From assembly GCA_027946555.1 (NCBI GenBank), contig JAPEVC010000095.1, positions 1 through 64,000 on the forward strand: DNA of 64,000 nt, given 5' to 3'. Of this stretch, positions 32,889 to 44,815 are shown piece by piece (within the stretch, counting starts at the first letter, position 1; each line of letters begins with the position of its first letter). The translations under genes and the position numbers were made by a program. The DNA comes from Gnomoniopsis sp. IMI 355080 (lineage: Eukaryota > Ascomycota > Sordariomycetes > Diaporthales > Gnomoniaceae). Below the pieces are notes generated by a model, which did no database searches, was not told where the DNA came from, and saw only the letters and a program-made list of their open reading frames with translations.

Positions 32889-34339
32889 ATGACACCGAAA
32901 ACCGTGACTGTTCATTCATCCCTCCTTTTCGATCCAAAGAAGAAGGCTTTTGTCAAAAATGTCTCAATCCGAGTCGACACTGAGCGCGGCAGCATCGCCG
33001 AAGTATATACCCGCACGTCAGAAGATGAAGTCACAGGCGGCATCGATTTGCGCGGCCGCGTCGTGATGCCTGGCTTTGTCGATGCACACACGCACGTGTT
33101 TCTTCACCCCTATAGGTACGTACAGCCCAGATATATATCTTATTATTATCAGTCGCCAAGCCTAGCTTCCTGACAGGACCACCTATTCATAGCGAGCGCT
33201 CTTCTACCGAACAGATGCGTGATGAGTCGATTGTCGAGCGCACCGTCCGCGCCACGAATCACGTTCGCGAAGCCCTCCTCTCCGGCTACACCACGTACCG
33301 CGACCTCGGCACAGAAGCCATGGAGAACTTCGACGCCAATCTGCGCGACACCATCAACCGCGGACTCATCCCCGGTCCGCGTCTGTTTGTCGCCACGCAC
33401 GCCATTGCCTCCAGCTCAGGGTATGAGATTCGCAGCGAGAATCGCATGGGAAATGGCCTTGTGCTACCCAAGGCCTCGGATGCGGAAAATGGCCCCTGGG
33501 ACTTGAGAGGTGCAGTGCGCAGGCGCGTGGGGGATGGTGCGGATGTGATCAAATTCTATGCCGACTATCGCAGAAAAGTCATGCGTTTCCCGCCGCTGCC
33601 GCCGAGTGTCGTGGGGCCCAACCACCAGCCTGGCATGGGGATCCGCTTCCCGCCGGACCATGCTGAGATGAACCCCGCTATTCCACTCTTTAGCCAGGAG
33701 GAAATGACTGCCATTGTGGAGGAGGCCAAGCTCTCGAAACTACCGGTGGCGGCACATTCGGGGTCTATTGAGGGTGCAACGATGGCGGTGCGGGCTGGGG
33801 TGACGAGCTTGGAGCATGTCAACGAGAGCACCGACGAACTCTTTGACGAGATGAAGGAGAGAGGCACCATCTTTGTGCCCACGCTTGCGGTGTTCGACCT
33901 GGAAGGAACGCGGGCAGATCTGAACAAGGTGCAGGCGAGGGTCAAGAGAGCCTTTGAGATGGGCGTCCGGTTGGCCGCCGGAGGTGACACGGGCACGTTC
34001 CCCCACGGCGATGGTGTTCGGGAACTGGAGCTGATGATCCAGTCGGGCGTCCCCGTCGAAGACGTTCTCGAGGCGTGCATGGTCGGCGGATGGGAGGCCT
34101 GTGGCAAGGATTTGTGTGGCTATCGCTTCGGCTTCTTTGAGGAGGGGGCGCGAGCTGATATTATTGCCCTGGACACGGATCCTAGAGAGGATGCGAGGGC
34201 ATTGCGAAAGGTCAACTTCGTGATGAAGGATGGTGAGGTCTACAAAAAGGATGGTGTCCCGCTCAATTGGCCGGCTGAGCACAATTGGGCAGAGTCGGAG
34301 AACGAGAAGTCAGAGGATGAGGAGTGGGTAAGAGTATAG
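32889..34339 (+). CDS. metal-dependent amidohydrolase (imidazolonepropionase/prolidase-like group)
   Basis: Two exons, 32889-33115 and 33193-34339, give 457 residues. The 77-nt intron runs from GTACGT to TTCATAG and yields VFLHPYSERSSTEQMRDES, fitting the family. A nearer acceptor at 33174 puts a stop in frame and is rejected. The full binuclear metal set is visible: H67-x-H69 in DAHTH, a candidate carbamylated Lys196 (VIKFYAD), His264 (AAHSG), His284 (LEHVNE) and Asp341 (AAGGDTGTFPHGD). This is the TIM-barrel amidohydrolase superfamily, in the branch that includes Xaa-Pro dipeptidases, imidazolonepropionase-like carboxypeptidases and ochratoxin-degrading hydrolases. The exact substrate, an N-acyl or peptide-like amide, cannot be told from sequence. 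No clear signal peptide, so probably cytosolic. Confidence 0.88.
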
Positions 34340-34778
34340 ATTAGTTTGATATGAAGCTGATTAACTCCATGACCAAGACTGCTACTTCAAAGAAGGAGCG
34401 AAGAAAGATGTCCTCGAGTACAGAAGCACTTGCAATCCGGAAGCATTCATACCCCAGCCGTGCAAACGAACCGTGTCCTACGTCTTGTCACGGCAAGTGT
34501 TCGCCCTGTCATAAGGTCTGAAGTTCCATACGTTTTTCTTAGACGCCTGGTAGAAAGCAGTCTTGTGCCAAGTTGGCCTCGGAGGTGTGGTACTCGGGGC
34601 AGTGAAATACAAGCCGAGTCCAGAGCCCCAATACCTTTCCTGCTCTGAAGAAGAATGGCAAGCGAGTTATGATCTCATTGAGAGGCAGGTTACTGGAAGT
34701 TCGCTTGGGCATTGATCTAATACCTCACAGCAAAAGAGTCTCGACGTATAGTCTTCTCATACTACCTACATAGTCGCA
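34340..34778. other. convergent intergenic region
   Basis: The amidohydrolase (plus) and beta-galactosidase (minus) stop codons face each other across 0.44 kb. No gene was seen. Confidence 0.6.
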
Positions 34779-37700
34779 TTAATACGCCCCAGGACGCTCT
34801 GTCCAAGCCGGCGCCTCCACGTCCGTCACCGCGCTCCGTCCCGTCAACGCCGGCGTCGCACCCAACGCCCACTCGAGGCCCGGCACGCTCGCACCATCAC
34901 TGCCCAACGCCCAGAGCACAATCCCCAGCCAGTTCTCTCCGTTATATCTCAGCACGCCCTCTGGCACGGGGAAACTCGTCTGCGGGCCCACGTTGCTTGT
35001 GTAGCGGCCAAATTGATACCCGTTCACGTAGATGAATGCCCTGTATGGCGCAGTCGCCGCAGCGGCCGTGTTGTTCGTGAAATTGAGGCTGAGAGGGACA
35101 TCCCACTGATCGCTAGGCAGCGCAAGTGTGAAGTTCGTCGCGTAGTAGCTCACACCAGCGCTGGTGATCCCATCAAAGGGTGAGGAGCCCGTTGAGAACT
35201 CGGCCAGCGGCGGGGAAGGCTGATGATAGCCCTGCCTTTCGACAAAGAACCCGCCCTCGTTCAAGGGACCGCGCACCCGGTCCGCGTAGTCTTCTCCTCC
35301 GAGGTTGCCAGTGATCTTCCACGTGATAGGGCTGGCAAAGTCGTAACTCATGATCCCGCGCGGGGTCTTGGCCTCGTCCTCGCCGACATCGTAATTCTCA
35401 TCAAGCCCCATTTGGTCAACCACCACGGTAAAAACGTAATTTGCACCTGCTCTGAGCGACGGCAGGGTGAGCGACAGGCTGGCATTTTCCGCATCGGTAG
35501 AGTCGCCCGCCCAGCTGCCGAGGAAGGTCTCGTTGAGCCAGATGGAGCTGCCGAAAGCCTCGCCACCCTGCGTGGTGATGCTGAGGGTGGATTCATTCCC
35601 GGAAGCGGTGAAATGGCCTCGTAAGAGCACATTTTCTGTGTTGAAACCGTAATCTGATGCGTAAAGGGACACTGGGGTGAGAAGGGGTCTTCCAAGAGGA
35701 TTCGGCGTGGTAGTCAAATTGGCAGAGGGCCAGAGGCTGTCATCATAGGTGGATGAGGCTTCAGGAAGCGAATCTAATGTGTACCAGGTTGCTGAGGAAA
35801 GCGTGGGGAGGGAGAATGTGGGCGGAGAATAGCTCATGTTGGCAACCCAAGAGCCTGTAGCGGATAGCGTAGGCGTCACGGTTGCGTTGTTGATCTGGAG
35901 ACTCGTGGCGGACGAGGGGACACCAATGATCTCGATGCTGGTTGTGGCGTTGAGGTCGACTGCGAGCGAAAGTGTACCACCCGAAAGGGCTGCGGTGCGC
36001 ACAAGGTATGGCCCGTTTACAATGACTGCACTGTCAGATGAGAGTTCAGGCACCCAGTAGTTGTAGGCGCTGTTCCGGTCTACAGATTTGTCAGTCAAAT
36101 TCCTTTTGTTATGGTGACTTGAGAAGTGAGCGGAGGACGTACCCAGGACGTAGATGTACAGATCGCCAACTTGGACGATGCGCCTCTCTGCAGATGTCGT
36201 CCACTGGAGGATCACAGAGCTGTTGCTTTGCTGGATCGTGACGCCGTCTCCCTCTACAAGCGAGCCTGTCGACGTCCCGACCACAGCAAGCTCATGAAGC
36301 TCATTTGGTCCACCGTAGACTACGAGAACAGTCTTGTCCTCAAAGGCTTGCCAAGTGAACACCTCAGCGGTAGAGTAGAGGAGCTTGGAGTCTCCCACGG
36401 GATAGTCAGTCAAATGGACCTTGGAGTCTCTGCCGTTCAGGGTCAAAGACCCGCCCAGCTGCGGGATGGTGATGTTGCCAGCCGAGGTAGGCAGAGACAG
36501 TGTGTAATTAGTCGAGTCCTGGCTTGTGTAGTCGGAGTGTCTGACAATGAAGAAAGAGCCGTTGGCACCGACCACGGGCGTGGTGACGATAGCCGCGTTG
36601 GTGTTGTAGATGCCAGTGGTGACCGAGGTCGCAGCAGAAGACGTCAAATAGCCTGGAGACACTTTGAAGAACTGTGCCTCGAGCTTGAGCTCTGAGTACT
36701 TCTCTCTGTCAACTGCACGATTCTCCCGAATAACCTAGGTGTCTCGTTAGTAGTGACATAAAGAGTCTTGCTAAAGGGAATACGTACAGAGCCATAGTCA
36801 TAAGAGGTGTACCCGCCTGGATGGCCGATGTTGCCCCAGTTGGTTCCGCCAAATATCATGTATAGACTAAAGATTGTAACGCCGGCTGCATAGTTGTTTT
36901 TGTAGAAGACTCTCTCAAACTCCTCGTTCAGCAAGGCCGCACATTTCTCGAAACCGACGCCACCAGGAGGATCGAAACTACCGCCCTATCAATCATGTGT
37001 TAGTTCTATGCGACTACTCACATCCAGAAATCCGCCTGCGGGACCGAAATTACCTGGAATTCATTAATCGTGTAGGGTGTAGTTGGGCTCTGTGCGAGAT
37101 GGTCGGACCGGAAGTAAGTGGGAATCGCCCCAGATGGCCATGTTGTCGGATTGGCACAGTCAAAACCTAGGGGGTACGAATCGCTGGACAACAAAAGATC
37201 AGCAACTGACAACAGACAACAATCACGCACATGTAGCAGTTTCGAATCTCCTTGATACGAGGGTTAGAGGAAGGGCAAAGAAATGTAGATCGCTTACTGT
37301 CCCTATAAAGGAATTAGCTGCGTGTTACTACATAGTATTCCTGAGGAGCACACTCACATATATATCCACCTCTCCAATTCCGGTCCCCGGAGCATTGTAG
37401 CCATTGGGACTCGCGTCGTTGTTCACCAAGGGCACCACTATGCCAGCGTTGCGCAGTTGGTCCTCGATGTATTGCATGTAGTAGCCATTGGGAAAGACGA
37501 CGCCATCTACCCCAATAGAGTACTCATTTTCAACTTGAACGAGAATGACAGGACTGGAATTTCCTGTTAGAAAGGTGTGCTGAAAAGCAAACGTTTTTCC
37601 TTAGATCTGGAGGAACTTACCCGCCGTTCGTAATCTGATACTTGGCGAGGAGAGCACCCACCTTCGCCATGTAGCTGTGCGAAAGTCAGTATCATATCTA

Positions 37701-38319
37701 TTTTAGTGGCTTGGGGGAAACACGAGATGGCTTCACATACTTGTTCGTCGCATCGAGGTAGTCTGTGTCGTTCGATCTGAGGACGCCTTCTATCCTTTGC
37801 AACCAGCCGGGGAAGCCACCGCCGGTAGCCTCCGCATCTGTCTCTCGTTAACGCTGTTCGCACAACACATCTCCTAACCCAGTCCATTCACTCACTGACA
37901 TATGGCCCAGGCCTTGCAATGAGGTAGATACCCGCATCCTGCGCTGCTTGCAGGAATGGCTCAATCGCCAGGCCGGCCGGATCACTAAAGTCCCCACTCT
38001 TTCCTTCCAGCGCCCCCCAATGTAGATAGAAGGAGACAGTATTCAACCCCAATGCCTTGATCTTCTGGAATACATCGGGCCATAGAGACGGGACAGGGAG
38101 TCGATAGGGATGGAACTCTCCACTGTAGATGAAAGTGCGCTCGCCGTTGATGAACAAGGAATAGTTATCGAAGGTCACGACATCTTGCAGCAGATCGCGC
38201 CGCTCTGGGTGAAAGAGCGTGGAGGGACGGCCACTGAGTGCGGTTGTGAAGCCTGGCAGGGCGAGAAGCCCGGTGGCAAGGGTCGTGAGAAGCCTCATTG
38301 TGAGAGTTGCTACCTTCAC
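34779..38319 (-). CDS. lacA: secreted beta-galactosidase, glycoside hydrolase family 35 (LacA type)
   Basis: Nine coding exons on the minus strand give 998 residues, close to the roughly 1,000 of fungal GH35: 38319-37896, 37837-37741, 37674-37621, 37553-37358, 37302-37298, 37183-37054, 36985-36788, 36734-36143, 36079-34779. A signal peptide (about 1-28) marks secretion. Catalytic residues are Glu202 in VQVENEY (acid/base) and Glu300 in TINEFQ (nucleophile). FGGTNWGN and YDYGS are further family signatures, and the C-terminal half holds the jelly-roll domains. The 5-nt exon GGACA is required to restore VDIYGHDSYPLGFDC. The 63-nt intron 36080-36142 has no in-frame stop and keeps frame. The enzyme releases terminal beta-galactose from pectin and xyloglucan side chains. 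A GGCTAAT element (38481-38487, minus orientation) about 165 bp upstream fits the Xyr1/XlnR-type consensus GGC(A/T)4. Confidence 0.93.
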
Positions 38320-39392
38320 CTCGATCAGCTTGTCCTCAGCCAGAAGGTGGAAAGAGGTTCAAGGCCGGCCCGTCGAGACTTCTATGGAGAGGTCTTGGGT
38401 CCAAAAAATATTGTCCATCTTCGGGTCCTCTTGCAAATTATATCGAAGTGACTGGAGACCCTCCCAGGTCTTCCCATCATATTAGCCATGTCCAATACCA
38501 GCACAACATATTGGAGAAACTGCTGATTGCAACCCCACGATGACACAATAGCCAACGCCAAAATAGGCCCCCTGGCCTCGTCACTGGTGGTTCGTGGAAC
38601 TATTGTGGGCCTGGGGTACATTTCCAGATTACCCACGAGCATATGCATTGGAAAATGCTACCAACGAGGACTGTACTGTGGTAGCGATGACCAGGTACGT
38701 CTTTGTGCAGTATAGCACAAATCATGGGATGAACAGGTCCGCGCAGGGCACCGGAGGTCCGGGACCACGATCGACGTAACGTGCCTGTCCCGGAACATTG
38801 GCCGAAGCTTAGCCCGTCTGCCCCATTTCCAGGAACGACATGCAGTCTGTGATTTGGCCCAAGTACCTAGTTTACATCTCGTGATTGGGGCGCAACAGAC
38901 CTTCCATTTGCAGGCGACCTGCAGCGGTCATGCTATAACCCCGTGGACGGTGATGAATTGCGCAAGCAAGGGTGCTTTTTCCCAAGGAAAAAGTGTGAAA
39001 TACGAGTGAGGGGAATGAGGAGATCGTGAGGAGAAAGCTGGGGTTTCCCTTCCCCTGCAGGAATCCAGGGGAAAGGAACCAGTCATGTACGGGCGTACCG
39101 CATGCGGGGTGCATACCGTAAAGGACTATAGTCTAGTTTACTATCCCTGCGAAGGAAGCAATATTCCTAGATTCTTCTCTCTGGTGATCTCGGGCTGACA
39201 AGGAGCGAACTGTTATGGAATCTGGCTGGAGTCCTTAACTACCATAGACAGTCGAACTTCATCGTGAGAGTCTCGCCTGGAGACACGGACGCAAGGCGCA
39301 GGGCTTGAGATTGTTTACATTGAACCCATTCTATTGCTCAAGTTGTATACTACGTACTACCTCATATATAATTTCTTCAACACTTCAACGTC
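38320..39392. other. promoter side of the GH35 gene and 3' flank of the GH51 gene
   Basis: About 1.07 kb between the two minus-strand hydrolase genes. It holds the GGCTAAT element at 38481-38487, which could bind a hemicellulase regulator (inference). No gene was seen. Confidence 0.55.
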
Positions 39393-41562
39393 TCATGCCG
39401 CAGCAGCCAACAGAGCAACACTCAGTTCCGGCAGGCTGAAGCTAAAAGCCCCGCCTGCGTCCGCTGTCAAGGTGCTTGTCGTTGTCGTGACCACGTCAAT
39501 GCCAATATAATTATAGCTGTAACCTTCGGGCGCAGTCAAAACCGTCAGCGTCGCTGAAGCTCCACTGCTCACGCCGTCGAACGTGACGTTGAAACCCACG
39601 TCCTCGGTCGAGTTATACACAGCGGCCTTGACGTAATATGTGCTCGTGGCATTGTCCACGCCAGCTACCCAGTACGCCGGGCCAAAGTCGTCCGTGGTGG
39701 ACGCGGGAAGCGTCGAGGTGAAGGCGCTGTTGCCGAACAGCTTGAGAACCTCGTATGATGTACTCCCGAAGGTCTGGCTCTGTTCCGCGGTGAAGGAGAT
39801 CAAGTCGGGAGACCACTCGTAGGAATTAAGGTTCTGCAAAAGTGGTGCATAAGACCATCCCCAGACACGGTCGGCGTTGCGCTCCATGCCAATGGTGAAA
39901 ATGGCTTCCGACACGGAACCAATCCAATAGGCATGTGGGCTGTGACGTGATATTAGTGTTATATCCAATGTTGGTTTTTTCTAAGGATGAGACGTAAACT
40001 CACTTTAGGGGGGCGTCCCAGTCTGTCTCAGAGCTCACGTTGCCGGTGTTGTTCTGGACAACGGCGAACTCGCCAACCTGTATGGGGTGGCCTGCTGCCA
40101 TGTTATCGAAGAAGCCGAACTGTCCCACGAAATAGTCTGGCAGCGTGTATTCATGGTAGTCTTGTCCGCTTGACTCGTAGACGTAGGTGAGATCTGCGAG
40201 GGAGGTGAAGATGAGGATATCTGGATAAGCAGCTGAGATTGCATCTATGGGCAAGCCGAATTAGTGATTTATCATTCCAACGATGCTGCTTCATTTGGAG
40301 TGCGAAGCTCGAGAAGGTAAAGGTTGACACGTACCGTAGAATGCGTCGAATCTATAGTCAATGTAGCTATCCTCTCCACCGTTCAAGTTGTCTTCGTTGC
40401 CCACCTCCACGAACTTGATGGTGAACGGGTCTGTGTATCCGAGAGCAATGCGCTGGGCCCCGTACGTGGTTGATGAGTCACCCATGAGGAACTCGAGCTC
40501 ATTGAGTGCGTCCTGGACGTACGGCGCCAAGTCGGCCTCGGAAATGATGGTGCCATCGAGATACAGACCGGACCAGACTGCGAGCACTGGCTCAAGGCCG
40601 AGGTCCTGGCACCAGAGCATGTACTCAATCAGGCCAAGCCCATCCGTGTTTTCGTAGCCCCAAGTACCAGGCCGGCCGGGCCTGTCCGTCAGGTTCCCAA
40701 TCGTCAGGTTCCACGCCCAATAGTAAGGCGCGCTCTCGCCTTCCAGATTGTTGCCTCCCGGAATACGGAAGTGCTTTGCGTTGAGAGCAGCCAAGCTCTC
40801 CATCAGATCGATGCGGTTTCCATTTGGTGTGTCCTTGTAGGTGGGTGGGAACAGGCTGATGAGGTTGAACTGCAAGACATCTCCAGAAGAAGCATCGAAT
40901 GTCAAGAGGAAGCTATTGTTTGAGTTTGAAGCATCCGCAGAGGGAGCGAGCTCGTATGTGAATTGCGTCCAGGAGTTTGCATCAGTCGAAGCTTGGATCG
41001 TAGTCGAGGCGAGCGTTTGATTAGTGATGTCGGATACTAGACTGGCTGTGAAATTGCCCGAGTAATCTCCAAGAGCATAGAAGCTTCCGGAGTAGGTATT
41101 GGCCGCCTTGACATCGACTGTTGTGCTTCTTGTCAGTACTGTATCACGGTGCTTGCCGTGAGGGGCTCGCTCAAAAGATGAAGCAAGTCAGATAGAGGCC
41201 AATGACTTACTTCCCCACCATCCTGGATTCTTGAGTCCCACAACACCATCAGCCGTGGCTGTCACTGCTACGGAGGTTGGTAGGGCGGACGACAAAGAGC
41301 TGGAGTTATCCAACGCAAGCGAAGCAGCGCCGATGGCCGTCCATGGATCTAGCGTCGAAGGATAGGTGGTTGAACCTTGAAAGGCCCGGTTGTTAATGAG
41401 CTCGGCATAAATACCACCATCACCGCCATGGTTGATATCCTCGAACATGAGACCATATTGATAGCCAGAAGTTGCGTTTCCGCCTGAGGAAGAGACAGAG
41501 AGTGTCACTGCGGCTACACTTCCAGCCAGCAGAGGGAGTGACAGTAAAGACAGAAGCGCCAT
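39393..41562 (-). CDS. abfA: secreted alpha-L-arabinofuranosidase, glycoside hydrolase family 51
   Basis: Four exons (41562-41211, 41117-40335, 40244-40004, 39939-39393) give 640 residues, the normal size for fungal GH51. Introns of 93, 90 and 64 nt start GTAAGT, GTACGT and GTGAGT and all phases agree. A signal peptide covers about 1-18 (MALLSLLSLPLLAGSVAA). Family signatures are YGLMFEDINHGGDGGIYAELI, KNPGWWGIDVK and FRIPGGNNLEG. The catalytic pair is Glu359 in EVGNED (acid/base) and Glu437 in QVGEFA (nucleophile), 78 residues apart. The C-terminal beta-sandwich ends in SFSLPELSVALL. The enzyme removes arabinofuranose from arabinan, arabinogalactan or arabinoxylan outside the cell. It lies 1.1 kb upstream of, and on the same strand as, the GH35 gene, so coordinated induction is plausible. 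Confidence 0.95.
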
Positions 41563-41769
41563 GGTCAGGAACGTGCGCAGAAGGAGTCGTCACTGCTGGA
41601 GAGGAGGGGAAATGTGACTGTACACAGGAACAGGAATAGGATCATCTCGTCACTTATTATAAGGTACGCGGTAAGGTGGTATACCTAGTGCCTGACCCAG
41701 ACTCGGTTCATCATCCCCGACGCCAGGCATGCAAGAAAATACGGTCACCTATTACACCAGGCACTACCC

Positions 41770-42265
41770 TCACGCTCCAACATAGGCGTCAACGAGACCC
41801 GCCGCCCATTCGACCACCTCACGGCCCCATTCGTTGGAGAAATGTGCATGTTTACCGAGAGCACACATATTGTGGAGGCAAAAGACATGGGCCGGATAGG
41901 AGCTAAGCCTTGGGGGCGATTCGCGAAATGGGAGGAAGGTCACGAGGTATGGTGTTTCTGGTATCTTTGCGCCGAGCCAACTAGCAGCTTCACGGATGTC
42001 TTGCAAGGAAGCAGTCTCCAAGGTTCGCGCCGGATAATCTATCCCTAGAATCTGGGGTAGTATAGTGCGGAGTGTGGGGGGGCCCAATGTTGGGGAAACC
42101 TTGAAAGACTACCTAGGTTATACAAGGCTTTTCTACGCAGGTATGGGACAGATATTTACCTATGCGCACCAATGAGATGACTGACCGCCAGAGCGTCTTG
42201 GCAACTTCTAGACTGGCAATTTTACTCCAAAGGCGCCTATGTACTACTATATCTACAAGCGACAT
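41770..42265 (-). CDS. candidate small two-exon gene, unknown function
   Basis: The minus strand has an open ATG frame from 42265 (MSLVDIVVHRRLWSKIAS). About 80 bp further on is a clean frame of roughly 105 codons ending at 41770 (ILPQILGIDYPARTLE ... CALGKHAHFSNEWGREVV). A splice from GTGCGC (after ISL, 42168) to an acceptor ending CAAG just before VSPTLGPPTLR would join them in phase 0. Alternative junctions exist. The second part looks protein-like, with ordered hydrophobic and charged spacing and several Trp and His, but I recognise no family. Exon borders are uncertain, and the intron carries one of the TACCTAGG elements. It could also be a gene remnant. Confidence 0.3.
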
Positions 42266-44815
42266 GACGACACCCAGTCAAAAAGGTATTATGCAGGTAT
42301 GTGTTCTACGTACCGGTTCGCAGGGTCATAGTCTGACATAATATGACCGGGCTTCGGTATCATCATAGATTTCTTGCTGGATGCATCAGCACTGTCGTAC
42401 GATGTGTAGGGCCGTGGGTTTCACTGTGTGAACTGTAGAGAATGAAGGTGTACTAGGTTGCCTGAAAACGTGCTGCTTCTACCTCGCGAGTCAGACAAAT
42501 TGCCTAACATTGCTCGACTGTTGCGTCCACCATAGGCTGTGGCCTGCCATTTTCTCGTCCTGCTCAATAAGTTCCACAAGACTTTTCTCTATTTGATCAC
42601 AAAATGATAGAGCATCTTCCATCTACGGCTGTGAGGAGAAACCCACAAACTGACCGAGCACAAGTTTCAAAAAAAGAAAATAACAAAAACTCATAATTGA
42701 ATTGCACGGCTCCTCTGGTCACGATGCCGAGCAAAAAGCATAAACGTTGTGAAGTCGGAGAGAAGGCTTTTGTCTATGATTTGTGTACCTAGGTATGGTA
42801 GAAATGGTGATCGGCGAGTTCACCCAAATATCTAGTTACCAAGTATGCCATCCTGCGCGTCTCTTTTTTAACGTGCATTTGGAATCCGTTACTTGCATTG
42901 TAACTCATCCTTGACTATGGTGAGAATCATTTCTCTGTGGCGTGAGGACTATCCCACCAGATCTTAATAAACCCAGAGATAGACTCATTGACTACCCAAG
43001 GCCTAAAGGCCAAAATGGGGTCTCTTAAAGCCAACTGTGCGTTGCAGCATTGCGAACCAAGATTCCACTCGTTAATGAGGCGAAGGGGGTCAGTCCTTCA
43101 TGCCATGCAACTTTGCCAGTGCAATCGCTTCACAAAATGGGGATGGTTGGTAGGGTGAGAGAGAACGTTTACGAATGCTTTTTTTGGCCATCCACAATCA
43201 TGACTACGAGGCTATTGTGTTGAATTGTGTACTTTTGACGAGAGATTTCAACACAATGAAAGATCTATGACCACTCCACAAGAACATTTACCAGCTTTAT
43301 ATACCCTACATGATTGTGGTGGGACGCCAGCAGTGTCGGCTCAACAGTTGTTGCCTCTGCAACCATATATCCCAAAGCCGTCCCACAGATTCAATCATGC
43401 AGAGTCTACAGGTGTTTCTGAGCCAAGATGCGGAAGTCCTTTTTGTGGCTAGGCAGGTAAGCCGTTGCAGTACTCATGAGGTGCTCCCCGGGTGAACGCC
43501 TTCTGATTTGAACTACGAAACGCTCAATAGCTGCACTCAGGCTTCAAGCTGAGAGACATCTATCTGGGTGCGTAGGTTACCAGGTGGTATATTAACAAAG
43601 GATGGCAAATTTATGCAATATTGGGCAACACTGTTTGCAAGTCTTTTTTTTCCTTTTTTTTTAAGCAAGTGAGCATGTATCTGGCTGCGGACCCTTTAGA
43701 GAAGACTCATTGAGCAAGCACTGTCACAAAACATGGGCCAAGGCATACGTATGTCTGGCTGACCTTACAGCTATTCATCATATACCACATGAGCACCTGG
43801 CTATGCTAGACTGTCAGTATCGACTCCAGACTGGTCTTTCGTTTGTAGGAGGCGGGGGCCTAGCAGTCCTCGAGAAACTTCTTTGGGAAGCAATCACACC
43901 ATAACAGTTGCATATCTACAAGGTAGCAGTCAGCGCTTCATCAGATATTGCTCGCGGTCATGGATCAGAGCTTGCTAGAGGGCAGGGCTGCGCTTTCTGT
44001 TGGTGTGCTACATGGGATCACAACTCTCCTGACGAGAGCCTTTTTTTTATTGTGCTGTCCAAGGTGCCACCAATCTAGAATGATAAAGCCCCTTCTCACG
44101 TTGCCGGCAAAGCGAGTAATTCCTGGCTCCCGCTTTACCTATAGTACTACATAGCTACCATCCGCGTCTTCAGTGCTACCTCATCTGCGGAGAGTATGCA
44201 TGAGGACTTAATGTGAGACGTGCATGAATTGTATCAAGATTGTGTGACTGCCACAAATCTGTGCGCTACCCGACTTTTACTTTCCTTGCCAAACGGAATA
44301 TTCGGAAGTGTTGTCCACTCGAGGATACCTACCTAGGTACCTAGGTAGGTAGTCTGGCCTTTGCCTTTGGTATCGTTAGGTTACTTGTTGCGTTCATCGG
44401 TTTAGTAAGTCCGATAGGCCTCCTTCCTGTAAGACTTTCTTTTTGAATGCTCTTGGTGTTATTCTACAGTAGAGTCAACGTCTAGGGGTCAACGATCTGA
44501 GGCACAAGTTGATGCAAAGGTGACTTGTCGTGGCACAAGTCTGGCCTCGATCTCATTATCTGGGCTGCTTCAGAGTGCGTCATCACAATAGAATTTCAAC
44601 GAACGATATTACATGCCCGAGTCAATTTATTAGTAGGCTATGACTATATGCTGCCAGTACCCATTGAACTCCTATCAAGATGACGTCCATTGTCGCGCTT
44701 TGCTCACGAGGGGAATATATGCATGCTATGCTCTGAATCCTAATACCACCTTAACCAAATATACGGCCTCGTCACCCGCGTGATTGAGAACCGCACATTA
44801 GTTCCTTCCTTCGCA
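42266..44815. other. gene-poor 2.5 kb region
   Basis: Only short frames (at most 75 codons) occur. It contains T-rich runs at 43644-43664 and 44040-44050 and three CCTAGG-type elements at 42110 (just outside), 42786-42796 and 44326-44351. Confidence 0.55.
44326..44351. repeat. perfect 26-bp palindrome of the CCTAGG family
   Basis: The half-site TACCTACCTAGGT is followed by its exact reverse complement with no spacer. The element therefore reads identically on both strands over 26 bp and contains a central GGTACC and two CCTAGG cores. It lies in gene-poor DNA about 470 bp from the stop codon of the Mid2-like gene. Confidence 0.9.
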
